Source: Acidobacteriota bacterium (GTDB taxonomy: Bacteria > Acidobacteriota > Blastocatellia > Pyrinomonadales > Pyrinomonadaceae). From it: 64,000 nt of DNA. Position 1 is the stretch's first letter. Every line of letters begins with the position of its first letter. Made by a program: the position numbers and the translations under genes. The stretch is taken from the NCBI GenBank assembly GCA_018269075.1, contig JAFDVJ010000064.1, forward strand, positions 19,565 through 83,564. The letters run 5' to 3'. Shown here one piece after another: positions 52,735 through 60,800 of the stretch. The notes below the pieces were generated by a model that was not told the DNA's origin, did not search any database, and saw only the letters and a list, made by a program, of their open reading frames with translations.

Positions 52735-52882
52735 ATCTTTAATTCCCGGATGGAGATCTTTAATCCGCGTCGGCGAATCTTTAATCCGCGTCGGCGAATC
52801 TTTAATCCGCGTCGGCGAATCTTTAATCCGCGAATGGAGATCTTTAATTCGCGTCGGCGAATCTTTAATTCGCGAACCGGGA
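52735..52882. repeat. 21-bp minisatellite, seven units, ATCTTTAAT core
   Basis: Units start at 52735, 52756, 52777, 52798, 52819, 52840 and 52861, each ATCTTTAAT plus (C/T)CGCG-type plus a variable TCGGCGA or AATGGAG/GGATGGAG block. Two unit types alternate (A B B B A B and a partial). Because the period is 21, several frames are open as 7-residue repeats; not treated as genes. Confidence 0.9.
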
Positions 52883-53076
52883 ATCGAATTCCGCGCGGCC
52901 GGAACGATCGAGCGGCTGCGCGGCGGCTTCATTTTTCTGCGGGTTTTATTGAAAAGCATCGGCGGATCGTTCTCCGAACGCCTGGCCGCCCGCGTGCCGG
53001 CGCTCCGAATCGAATCCGCGGCCGAAAAAATATCTGGCTTTTTCCCGCGCCCGCGCATTAAAATAAAAAACATAAG

Positions 53077-53181
53077 GGATTTCGGATTTCGGATTTCGGA
53101 TTTCGGATTTATTTTTTCTTTCGGTTCGAAAGGCTTCCGGTTCGGACCAATCCGAAATCCGAAATCCGAACTCCGAAATCG
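53077..53181. repeat. Tandem-armed hairpin, heptamer CGGATTT
   Basis: Five GGATTTC units, an AT-rich loop, then AATCCGAAATCCGAAATCCG. Ends 3 nt before the phosphoesterase ATG. A single arm of the same family lies at 5072-5104. Confidence 0.88.
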
Positions 53182-53183
53182 CC

Positions 53184-54020
53184 ATGCGTCGACTGATTCA
53201 TATATCCGACATTCATTTCGGGCGCGTCGATTACGAGATCGTCGAGCGTTTGCGCGAGAAGATCACGGAGCTCGCGCCGGATCTGATCATCGTTTCGGGC
53301 GATCTGACGCAGCGCGCGCGGTCGGCGCAGTTCGTCGAGGCGCGCAACTTTCTCAAATCGCTGAACGCGCCGCAGATCGTCGTGCCGGGCAATCACGACA
53401 TCCCGATGCACAACGTCTTCGCGCGGTTCGTGACGCCGCTCGAAAAATACAAGCGCTACATTACCGAGAATCTCCAGCCGTTTTTCGCGGACGCGGAAAT
53501 GGCCGTCATCGGCATCAACACCGCGCGCTCGCTGACGATCAAGGACGGCCGGATCAACCGCCGGCAGATCGCGGCGATCCGCGAGCGGATGTGCGCGCTC
53601 AACGAGCGGATGCTGAAGGCCGTCGTCACGCATCACCCGTTCGATCTGCCCGAGGGATTCGACGACTCGGACATCGTCGAGAACGCCGGCGAAGCGCTGC
53701 CGCTCTTAGCCGACTGCGGCGCCGACGTCTTTTTTTCGGGCCATCTCCATATCGGCGGCGTGACGCACACCGCGAACCGCTACCCGCTCCCGTCGGGCCG
53801 CAGCGCGCTCGTCATCCAGGCCGGGACGGCGACCTCGACGCGCGGCCGCGGCGAAGCCAATTCGTTCAACGTCGTCGAATACGATTTTCCTTCTCTGGCG
53901 GTCGGCCGCTGGGAATGCGCGCGCGCCGTCGAGGGCTTTCGCGAAACCGCCCGCGAAAACTTCGCGCAGGACGAAAACGGTTGGCGAGTGGAGAGTGGAG
54001 AGTGGAGAGTGGAGAGTTAA
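53184..54020 (+). CDS. Calcineurin-like metallophosphoesterase
   Basis: 278 residues with all blocks: DIHFG (residues 9-13), GDLTQ near 38, GNHD near 69, THHPF near 152, and SGHLHIGG near 188. Binuclear metal phosphoesterase; the substrate (cyclic nucleotide, lipid phosphate or other) is unknown. The last ~10 residues (WRVESGEWRVES) are translated from GTGGAGA heptamer repeats, so the C-terminus is repeat-derived. Confidence 0.9.
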   Translation: MRRLIHISDIHFGRVDYEIVERLREKITELAPDLIIVSGDLTQRARSAQFVEARNFLKSLNAPQIVVPGNHDIPMHNVFARFVTPLEKYKRYITENLQPFFADAEMAVIGINTARSLTIKDGRINRRQIAAIRERMCALNERMLKAVVTHHPFDLPEGFDDSDIVENAGEALPLLADCGADVFFSGHLHIGGVTHTANRYPLPSGRSALVIQAGTATSTRGRGEANSFNVVEYDFPSLAVGRWECARAVEGFRETARENFAQDENGWRVESGEWRVES

Positions 54021-54033
54021 GAGTCGAGAGTCG
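53983..54033. repeat. Tandem heptamer GTGGAGA, overlapping a gene end
   Basis: Four GAGTGGA units run through the last codons of the phosphoesterase, then change to GAGTCGA. No inverted arm is present, so it is a half element. Confidence 0.75.
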
Positions 54034-54072
54034 GGAGCCGGGCGCGAAAGACGCGAAATAATGGCTTTATTT

Positions 54073-54213
54073 AGTGTTTTTAGTGTTTTTGGTGGACAAT
54101 TCTTTCTTCCCGCCGCCGAACGCGTTCGAGCGTTTCGGGTTGTCGATTCGAATATTTCGTTAAGCTGAAAAAAAAATATCCACCAAAAACACCAAAAACA
54201 CTAAATCAAATTT
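54073..54213. repeat. Tandem-armed hairpin, nonamer TTTAGTGTT
   Basis: TTTAGTGTTTTTAGTGTTTT and inverse (ACCAAAAACACTAAA) with a ~75-nt loop. Same nonamer as 1399-1452. It lies between convergent genes. Confidence 0.85.
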
Positions 54214-54266
54214 TTATTTTGCGGCTTTTCGCGTTTTTCGCGGGGCGTCGACAAACCGCGCGCCGG

Positions 54267-56627
54267 TCAGCTTTGAATTTTGAACGTAAAACGGTCGTCG
54301 GGCGCGAGATCGATTTCGAGACGCGCGTTTTCGAGCTCCGGGCGGGCGAGCAGAAACTCGGCGAGCGGCGCGGTCAGGAGCGTTTCGATCGTTCTTTGGA
54401 GCGGCCGCGCGCCGTAGCGCGGATCGAATCCTTTCGACGCGAGCCGGTCGACGACGGCCTTTGTCCAGGTAAGTTTTAAGCCCTTCGCGGCGAGGCCTTC
54501 GCGTTTCGCCACCTCGGAGAGCTCCTTCGCGGTGATCTGATCGAGCGACGGTTTGTCGAGCGGGCGAAACTGGACGACCGCATCGAGACGATTGAAAAAT
54601 TCCGGCCGGAAAAACGCTTTGATGTCCTTTTCGCTCGAACCGCCGTCGGTTTCGCCGAAGCCGATCTCGCCGCGCGCGAACCGTTCCGCGCCGAGATTCG
54701 ACGTCATAATGACGACCGCCGACGTGAAATCCGTGACGCGCCCGAAGCGGTCGGTCAGCCGGCCCTCGTCGAAGAGCCCGAGCAGCACGTCGAAGACCTG
54801 CGGGTCGGCTTTTTCGACCTCGTCGAAGAGGACGACCGAAAACGGCTTCTCGCGGACCTGCTGGATCAATTCCGAAGGCTCGCCGTCGGTTTTCATCAGC
54901 AGCCGCGCGGCCGCGCCGCCGAGATTATACTCGCTCATATCGAGCCGCACGAGCTTTTCCTTCGATCTTTCGTCGGCGCCGAAAAAGAACCGCGCGAGCG
55001 ATTTCGCGAGCTCGGTCTTGCCGACGCCGGTCGGCCCGGCGAACAGAAAGACGCCGAGCGGCCGCCGCGGATCGTTGAGGCCGGCCTTGAAGGTCGTGAC
55101 GATGTTCGCGACCTGCCGGCAGGCCGCGTCCTGCCCGATGACTTCGGATTCGAGCTCGGCGACGACGTCCGCGAGATCGAGCGTCACCTCGTCGCGCAGA
55201 AACAATTCGGGCAGACCGGTCAGCCGGACGAACGCGTCGATCACGTCGCCCGCGGTCAATTCCCGGCGCCGTTCTTTGGCCGCCTTTTCGAAGAGATCGA
55301 TCAGAAAATGCGTCGTCTTGCCCGGAAATTTCCGGTACGGCATAAACCGCTTGAAGAAACGATAGGCGAGATCGACGACGTTCGCCGAATATTCGACCGA
55401 ATGGTTGCGCCGGTGCGCGTCGGCGATCCGCGCGAGCACCGAAAGCGCCTTTTCGTCCGAAAATTCGGGCAGCCGGACGATCTGAAAAAGGTTCGCGAAC
55501 GACGGAAGCAGCCGCCGGCAGGCGTCGAGCTCGGCCGCGGTCGCCTCGGCGACGATCCGCACTTCGCCGCGCCGGATATACGGAACGAGAAACGCGGCGA
55601 GGCTCTCGCCGGGATCGCGCCCGCCGTAGCGGACGAGATCGAGCAGATTTTCGACCGCGAGCACGCCGTCGATGTCGGAAAGTTCCGAAATGACTTGTTC
55701 GAGCCGCTCTTCCCATTGGCCGAGATATTTCATCCCGGCGATCAGACGGCCGCCGTTGGTCTGCCAGAAACGGTGGCGCGGGTTCTTCTCGTCGTAGACG
55801 GGATCGAAATCCTCGCCGGTGTCGGGATTCCGCAGCAGCTCCTTCTCGATCTGCCGCGCGGCTTCGGTCAAAACGGCCGTCTTGCCGGTCCCGCTTTCGC
55901 CGAGCAGGATGATGCTCGCCTTTTCCTTCGTGATCCGCGCGACGAGATCGGCGATCTCGGCCTCGCGCTCGTAGGGCTTGGCGAGCCGCCGCGTGAAATC
56001 CTTCGCGCCCAACGGTTCCGCGACGCGCTGAAGCGTCGGCGTTTCCTTGATATTTTCGGTCGCGCGCGGTTTGCGGCGCGCCTGAAAGGCGAGCTCTTCG
56101 AGCGCGATCTCGCGCGGCGGCAGATGTCTTAAAAGACCGAGCGGCGTCGAACCGCGCAGCGTTTCCTGGACTTTCAGATTGACGAGCTTTTTGAGCTCGC
56201 TTTCGCGCTCGAAAAAGAAATCGATGTCGAGCAGCGGGAGCGACGCCGCGTAATTGCCGCTCGCGGTCTTCCACGACAGGCAGGCGACGCGCAGCGGGAC
56301 GAGCTCGTCGCTGGTAAAGGTCTTTTCCTTCGTCCGGCGGCGTTTTTTCGTTTTCTTCTGGTCGTCGTCGGCGTCCGCTTTCGTTTTATATTCGGGCCGC
56401 ACTTCGACGCGGAATTCCGTCAGCTGCAGTTCCTCGAACTCGTCGGCGTCGCGCCACGTTTCGTTCTCGAAAAGCCACTGCAGATATTCCTTGACCTCGG
56501 CGAGCGCGGCGTCGCGCTTTTCCGCATAGGCGGCGGGCGGAAAATAATCCTCGCCGGTGACGGCCTGCGCCGTGTACGAGCCGTTGAAATCCTGCCAGAT
56601 CAGAACCGGGATGCGAAAGGTTGCCAT
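54267..56627 (-). CDS. Two-domain AAA+ ATPase of the Clp (ClpA/B/C-like) type with a novel N-terminus
   Basis: 786 residues. AAA-1: Walker A GESGTGKT near residue 242; Walker B is degenerate (GVLAVENLLDLV, Val where Asp is usual). AAA-2: Walker A GPTGVGKT near 529, Walker B VVLFDEVEKA, sensor and C-terminal D2-small domain with FDPRYGARPLQRTIETLL. The ~200-residue N-terminus is unlike the Clp-N repeat, has a basic patch (KKTKKRRRTKEK), and there is no middle coiled-coil (M) domain. It lies divergent to the DUF4132 operon. Probably a dedicated unfoldase rather than ClpB; an IGL/F loop for ClpP docking was not identified. Confidence 0.88.
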   Translation of the reverse strand: MATFRIPVLIWQDFNGSYTAQAVTGEDYFPPAAYAEKRDAALAEVKEYLQWLFENETWRDADEFEELQLTEFRVEVRPEYKTKADADDDQKKTKKRRRTKEKTFTSDELVPLRVACLSWKTASGNYAASLPLLDIDFFFERESELKKLVNLKVQETLRGSTPLGLLRHLPPREIALEELAFQARRKPRATENIKETPTLQRVAEPLGAKDFTRRLAKPYEREAEIADLVARITKEKASIILLGESGTGKTAVLTEAARQIEKELLRNPDTGEDFDPVYDEKNPRHRFWQTNGGRLIAGMKYLGQWEERLEQVISELSDIDGVLAVENLLDLVRYGGRDPGESLAAFLVPYIRRGEVRIVAEATAAELDACRRLLPSFANLFQIVRLPEFSDEKALSVLARIADAHRRNHSVEYSANVVDLAYRFFKRFMPYRKFPGKTTHFLIDLFEKAAKERRRELTAGDVIDAFVRLTGLPELFLRDEVTLDLADVVAELESEVIGQDAACRQVANIVTTFKAGLNDPRRPLGVFLFAGPTGVGKTELAKSLARFFFGADERSKEKLVRLDMSEYNLGGAAARLLMKTDGEPSELIQQVREKPFSVVLFDEVEKADPQVFDVLLGLFDEGRLTDRFGRVTDFTSAVVIMTSNLGAERFARGEIGFGETDGGSSEKDIKAFFRPEFFNRLDAVVQFRPLDKPSLDQITAKELSEVAKREGLAAKGLKLTWTKAVVDRLASKGFDPRYGARPLQRTIETLLTAPLAEFLLARPELENARLEIDLAPDDRFTFKIQS

Positions 56628-56635
56628 AACGATCG

Positions 56636-56669
56636 AAGTCTTGAGTCTTGAGTCCTGAGTCCTGAGTCC
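56636..56669. repeat. Left arm of a heptamer GAGTCTT element
   Basis: GAAGTCTTGAGTCTTGAGTC and related units. The inverted arm is 480 nt away at 57147, on the far side of a REP cassette. Confidence 0.75.
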
Positions 56670-56750
56670 GGGTTCGATAAACGGATCGCGAAAGTCGCCG
56701 GCGGCCGATCGCGCCGGACTGCGGCTCCGAGACTCGGAACTTCAGGCTCA

Positions 56751-57042
56751 AAAGCCTGTGTAAATTTTTAGTTTCGGGCCGCGAAAGCCGCCGAAAGAAA
56801 ACCGCCGGAGAAGATGCTTTCGGTCGATCTGAAATCCGAATTCAGCCATCGGAGATGGCGACAGCGTGCAGCCACGGGCGTCAGCCCGTGGAACGGTCGA
56901 ATCCCGATGGCAAGCCATCGCAGATGGCGACAGAAACGAATGCGCCGCGCCGTCTGTCGCCCGTTCCCGGGCTCGGATCAATTTTGCGAGCTGACCACGG
57001 GCTCGCGCCCGTGGCAACACGCGGTCGCTCGCTCCGCGAGCT
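56751..57042. repeat. REP cassette upstream of the Clp/DUF4132 region
   Basis: The same modules as the RAYT cassette: a CCTGTGTAAATTTTTAGT segment, GCCATCGGAGATGGC, CCACGGGCGTCAGCCCGTGG, GCCATCGCAGATGGC, GCCCGTTCCCGGGC and CCACGGGCTCGCGCCCGTGG. Flanked by the two arms of a GAGTCTT element. Confidence 0.85.
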
Positions 57043-57146
57043 TTTAAGAAATGTTTTTATGACGGCCGTTAATTTTCAAACCGCATTTCTCTCCGGCGAC
57101 TGTTGTCGGTTCTCTTTCGGCGCACGGATCGAAAATTCAAACCGAC

Positions 57147-57185
57147 TCGAGACTTAAGACTTAAGACTCAAGACTCAAGACTTAA
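57147..57185. repeat. Right arm of a heptamer GAGTCTT element
   Basis: GAGACTTAAGACTTAAGACT and AAGACTCAAGAC, inverse of 56636-56669. The pair looks like one hairpin split by the REP cassette. The 170 nt from here to the promoter hold nothing recognised. Confidence 0.75.
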
Positions 57186-57355
57186 GCCTCGAAACCCCAC
57201 CTATCTTAGATGATTTTTCCGTCGATATGAAGTCCGGCGCGGCGCGCGGGCGAAAAAAACTCGGCGGATCGGACAATCCGCGAAGACGCTCCGCAATATG
57301 TTTCTAAATCATTGAAAACGCTGCTTTAAATTCTTTTATTCGCCCGAAAAAAGGC

Positions 57356-57384
57356 TTGTGTTTCATCGGTGAAACAGGTATAAT
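57356..57384 (+). promoter_or_regulatory. Sigma-70-like promoter with an internal palindrome (candidate operator)
   Basis: TTGTGT and a perfect TATAAT, spaced 17 nt. The spacer contains the perfect inverted repeat GTTTCA-TCGG-TGAAAC (57360-57375), ideally placed for repression. It is 42 nt upstream of the 142-residue gene that opens the DUF4132 operon. Confidence 0.7.
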
Positions 57385-57426
57385 GATAATGCAAAAAACG
57401 TTCTTCCGAACCGTCTTTAAATTGTT

Positions 57427-57855
57427 ATGAAAATTATCGTTAAAGCCAAACAGGCGGGACGCCGGCGGGCGCTGTTCGAGAATCGCGCGATCGAGATCGA
57501 GGAGCTCGGCCGCGCGCCGTCGCTCGAAACGCTGCTGCGGGCCGTCGTCCGCCAGCAGATGGAGGAATTCGCCGCCCGCGCCGGAACCGGAGAAAATCTG
57601 CTGCCCGTGCTCTCGAAGACCGAGATCGATTCGCAGGCCGACGGCGGCAAGGTCGGATTCGGCGCAATCTACAACGAAAACCGCGTGACGGTCGAAGAAG
57701 CGCAGGAAACGGCGCTGCTCGCGTTCGCGGACGGCCTCTTCGCCGTCTTCGCCGACGACCGCGAAATCCGCGGCCTGACCGATCCGGTCGAGCTCGACGA
57801 GACGACCGTCGTCACCTTCGTCCGGCTGACGTTTCTGGCCGGCAGCTTCTGGTAA
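57427..57855 (+). CDS. Unknown protein preceding the DUF4132 gene
   Basis: 142 residues, mixed alpha/beta, no signal peptide or catalytic motif. The N-terminus MKIIVKAKQAGRRRALFENR and ETALLAFADGLFAVFADDRE are the most structured-looking parts. It starts 42 nt downstream of a strong promoter and precedes the DUF4132 gene by 43 nt; likely co-transcribed. Possibly an adaptor for the large protein; unsupported beyond context. Confidence 0.72.
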   Translation: MKIIVKAKQAGRRRALFENRAIEIEELGRAPSLETLLRAVVRQQMEEFAARAGTGENLLPVLSKTEIDSQADGGKVGFGAIYNENRVTVEEAQETALLAFADGLFAVFADDREIRGLTDPVELDETTVVTFVRLTFLAGSFW

Positions 57856-57898
57856 GGGGAGATTTTGAGTCTGAAAAACTGAAAACCGGAGAAAATAA

Positions 57899-60800
57899 AT
57901 GGAATTAGTCGAAATTCTGAAGGATCGCGAGATTCCCGATCCGCTCGAAAATTTTGCGCGCGAGCTGTGGAGCGTTTATCGGCACGGCGCGGCGCATCCG
58001 CTGCTGACGCGGGCGACGGCCGAGATCGGTCTGATGCTCGTCAACCGGCATCCCGAATGGAAGGTGCCGTCGAGCGTCTATTCGGTGGTGATTCCGATCG
58101 TTCAAAAAGACGCGCGCTACGAACAGCTCAAAGCGCGGATTCCCGCCGAAGGCTTCGAGACCGAAGAATTGAAGAACCTGCTCGTCTTCTTTTTCGGCCC
58201 GGAAAAAGCGCGCTGCGCGGCGCACGCGTGGCAGCGGCTCCGGTTCCGGATGTACCAGACCGATTCCGTCCGCCGCTCGTTTCGCGCGCCCGCCAACCGC
58301 GAGCTGTATTTCCGGCAGCAGCTCGATTTTCTGATCGGCGCGATCCCGCAGTTTTATCTCTGGACCGGCTACAACGAAAAGAAGCGCTTTTACGATCTGA
58401 CGCTCGCCGAGCAGATGCGCTACGGTCATCACCCGCATTTCGGCGAGATGTTCCGGCTCTGGGCGGCGGCGCTCGATCTCGGCGACGGGGAAGTCTTCCG
58501 GCGGGCCGAGGACATCGTCTTCAACCGCGACGACGGCGGCAAGATCTCGCAGATGCTGATCCACGCGCTTTTGAGCAGCGAGAAGCCGGAAGCGTGGCAA
58601 TTGGTCGAAAAGCTGCTCCTCGCCGCGCAGCGTCAGGAAGGACTGCGGCAGACGGTGCTCGAATGTCTCGACGAAACGAGCCGCGGCGCGCTCGAATATA
58701 TGATCGGCATGATCCTCGACAACAGTCTCGCGCGGTTCTCGTCGGTCGTCCGCGCGGTCGACGTCTGGGCCGGTCTCGGCTGGGAAAGCGAGCGCGAGCG
58801 GACGGTCAACTCGTTTCTCGAAAAGGCGCGCGAATATCTCGCGGGTCCCGAAAAAATTCCCGAAGCCGTCGAAAGCGCGAACAATCTCGACGTTTATATG
58901 GCGCTCTGGGCGCGGGGCGTCGACGACGTCGAACGCTGCGCGCCGCTCCTCGACTGGCTTCTTGAAAACGGCGACGCCGAAAAACGCGCGCTCGCCCTGA
59001 AATTCGCGCTCGAGACGCAGCACGAAGCGCTCAGTCTGCCGCTTTTCTACCGCGCGCTCGACGACGCCGAGCCGCTCGTGCTCGCGTGGGCGCTCCGCGG
59101 CATCGAGACGCTGACCTATCGCGACGCCGACCGGTACCGCAGCGATCCGCGCTGCCCGGAGCTCTTCGACCGGCTGCACCGGATCGTCGAACGCGCCGGC
59201 GCGAAGGAGAAATCCTTTACCGGAAAGATCTTTTCGTGGACCGAGATCGCCTTCAAACGGAATTCGGCGCTCGCGCTGATGGTCGAGCTGATCGGCCGGA
59301 GCCGCCGGCGGCTCGAAGTCGTCCTCGAATATTTCGACGCGATGGACGTTTATCTGCGGCAGAGGGTGACGCGGCATATCCTGCCGGATTACACCGCTTA
59401 CTCGTGGGAAAAGGAAAAAGAGCGCAAACCGCTGACCGCGTTCGAGCGCGATTTCGCGTTCGGGCTGCTGTCCGACCGCGGCGAATATATGGTGCGGGCC
59501 GCGTTCAACGCGCTGCGGGACGAAACGTTTTCGGACGCCGAGCTCGACGTTCTCCAGAACCTCTTAAAGCGCAGGGGCGCGGATTTTCGCGGGCGGATCA
59601 TCAAGCTGCTGCTCGGTCAGCCGGACGAAAAGCTCGCGCCGGCGGCCGCGCGGCTGCTCGAAAAGGGCGACGGCGAACAGCGGCTCGCCGGGCTCGACAT
59701 CCTGCTGCAGGCGAAAAAGGCGGAGCGTCTCGAAACCGACGGCGCGCGGCTCGTCGCGGCCTTCAAAACCCGCAGACAGATCTCGCCGAAAGAGGAGATC
59801 CTGCTCGCGCAGCTCGTCGAAGCGGACGCCGCGGCCGTCGATTATTCGGCGGCGAACGGCTACGGTCTCTACGATCCGTCGAAAAGCGTGTCGCCGCTCG
59901 TCGCGCCGCGCATCGATCCCGAAAACGTCTACGAGAAACGAAACGCGCGCCACGCTTACGGATTTTCCGTCCCGTTCGAAAAGGTCAGAGCGGAGCTCGA
60001 ACGGCTCGAACGGCTCTATTCCGAAAACCGTCATTACGAGTACGAGGTTGAGAATTACTGGGGCCCGGTGCAGACCGTGCTGCTCGGCAATACTTTTCGA
60101 AGTAAACGGAAAGAGCACACGAAATTCGCGACGCCGCGCGAGCGGTTCGAAAGCTATCCGCTGTTTGAGGTCTGGGAAAAATGGTTTCTCGATTCGGGCC
60201 TCGACGCGGGCGATCTCGAGATCGTCCAGCTTTCGACCAAACCCAAGCCATTGAGCAAACATCTGATCCCGGCCTACGAAGAGCTGATGCCGCGGTCGGT
60301 CGTCAAAATGTATTCCTACAACAATCCGGTCTGTCTGATCACGGCGGCGCTCCAGACGGTTTACCCGTTCGCCGAGAAAAACGAGTTTATGCTCGGCGGC
60401 AGCGCGCGATTGTTCGCGGGGCTGACGCCCGAACAGCTTTTGTTCAAGCCGAAGGACAGCTATTACAACTACTACGGCGACGGCTGGCAGAACGAAACCG
60501 TCCATCACGCGTTTTATCACCTGATCGACGTCAACTCGCTCGACGCGCGGCACCTCGAACAGCTCTGGAATCTCGCCCACTGGCGGCAGTATTCGGGCCG
60601 ACCGGAAAACATCCCGCACAGCTTCCCGACGCTGATCGTCTTCGCCCGCGCCTACGAACAGGGCCTGATCGGCACGGACGAATTTCTGCGCGGGCTCGTC
60701 CGCGGCGATAACCTGCAGCTGCTCTCGGCGAAGAAACCGCGCGAGTATGATTTCGATTACTTCGAACGATTCGATTTTCTGCGGCCGCTTTTCGAGCGCG

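Larger units (their letters stand above)
52342..53183. other. Repeat-rich non-coding gap
   Basis: 842 nt between the lipid kinase and phosphoesterase genes, filled by three hairpins and the 21-bp array given separately. I see no credible gene. The 190 nt at 52883-53076 are GC-rich without a recognised feature. Confidence 0.6.

Noticed and set aside
52697..54061. 454-residue frame starting in the ATCTTTAAT array
   Set aside because: Its first part is the minisatellite and its second part overlaps the phosphoesterase in another frame.
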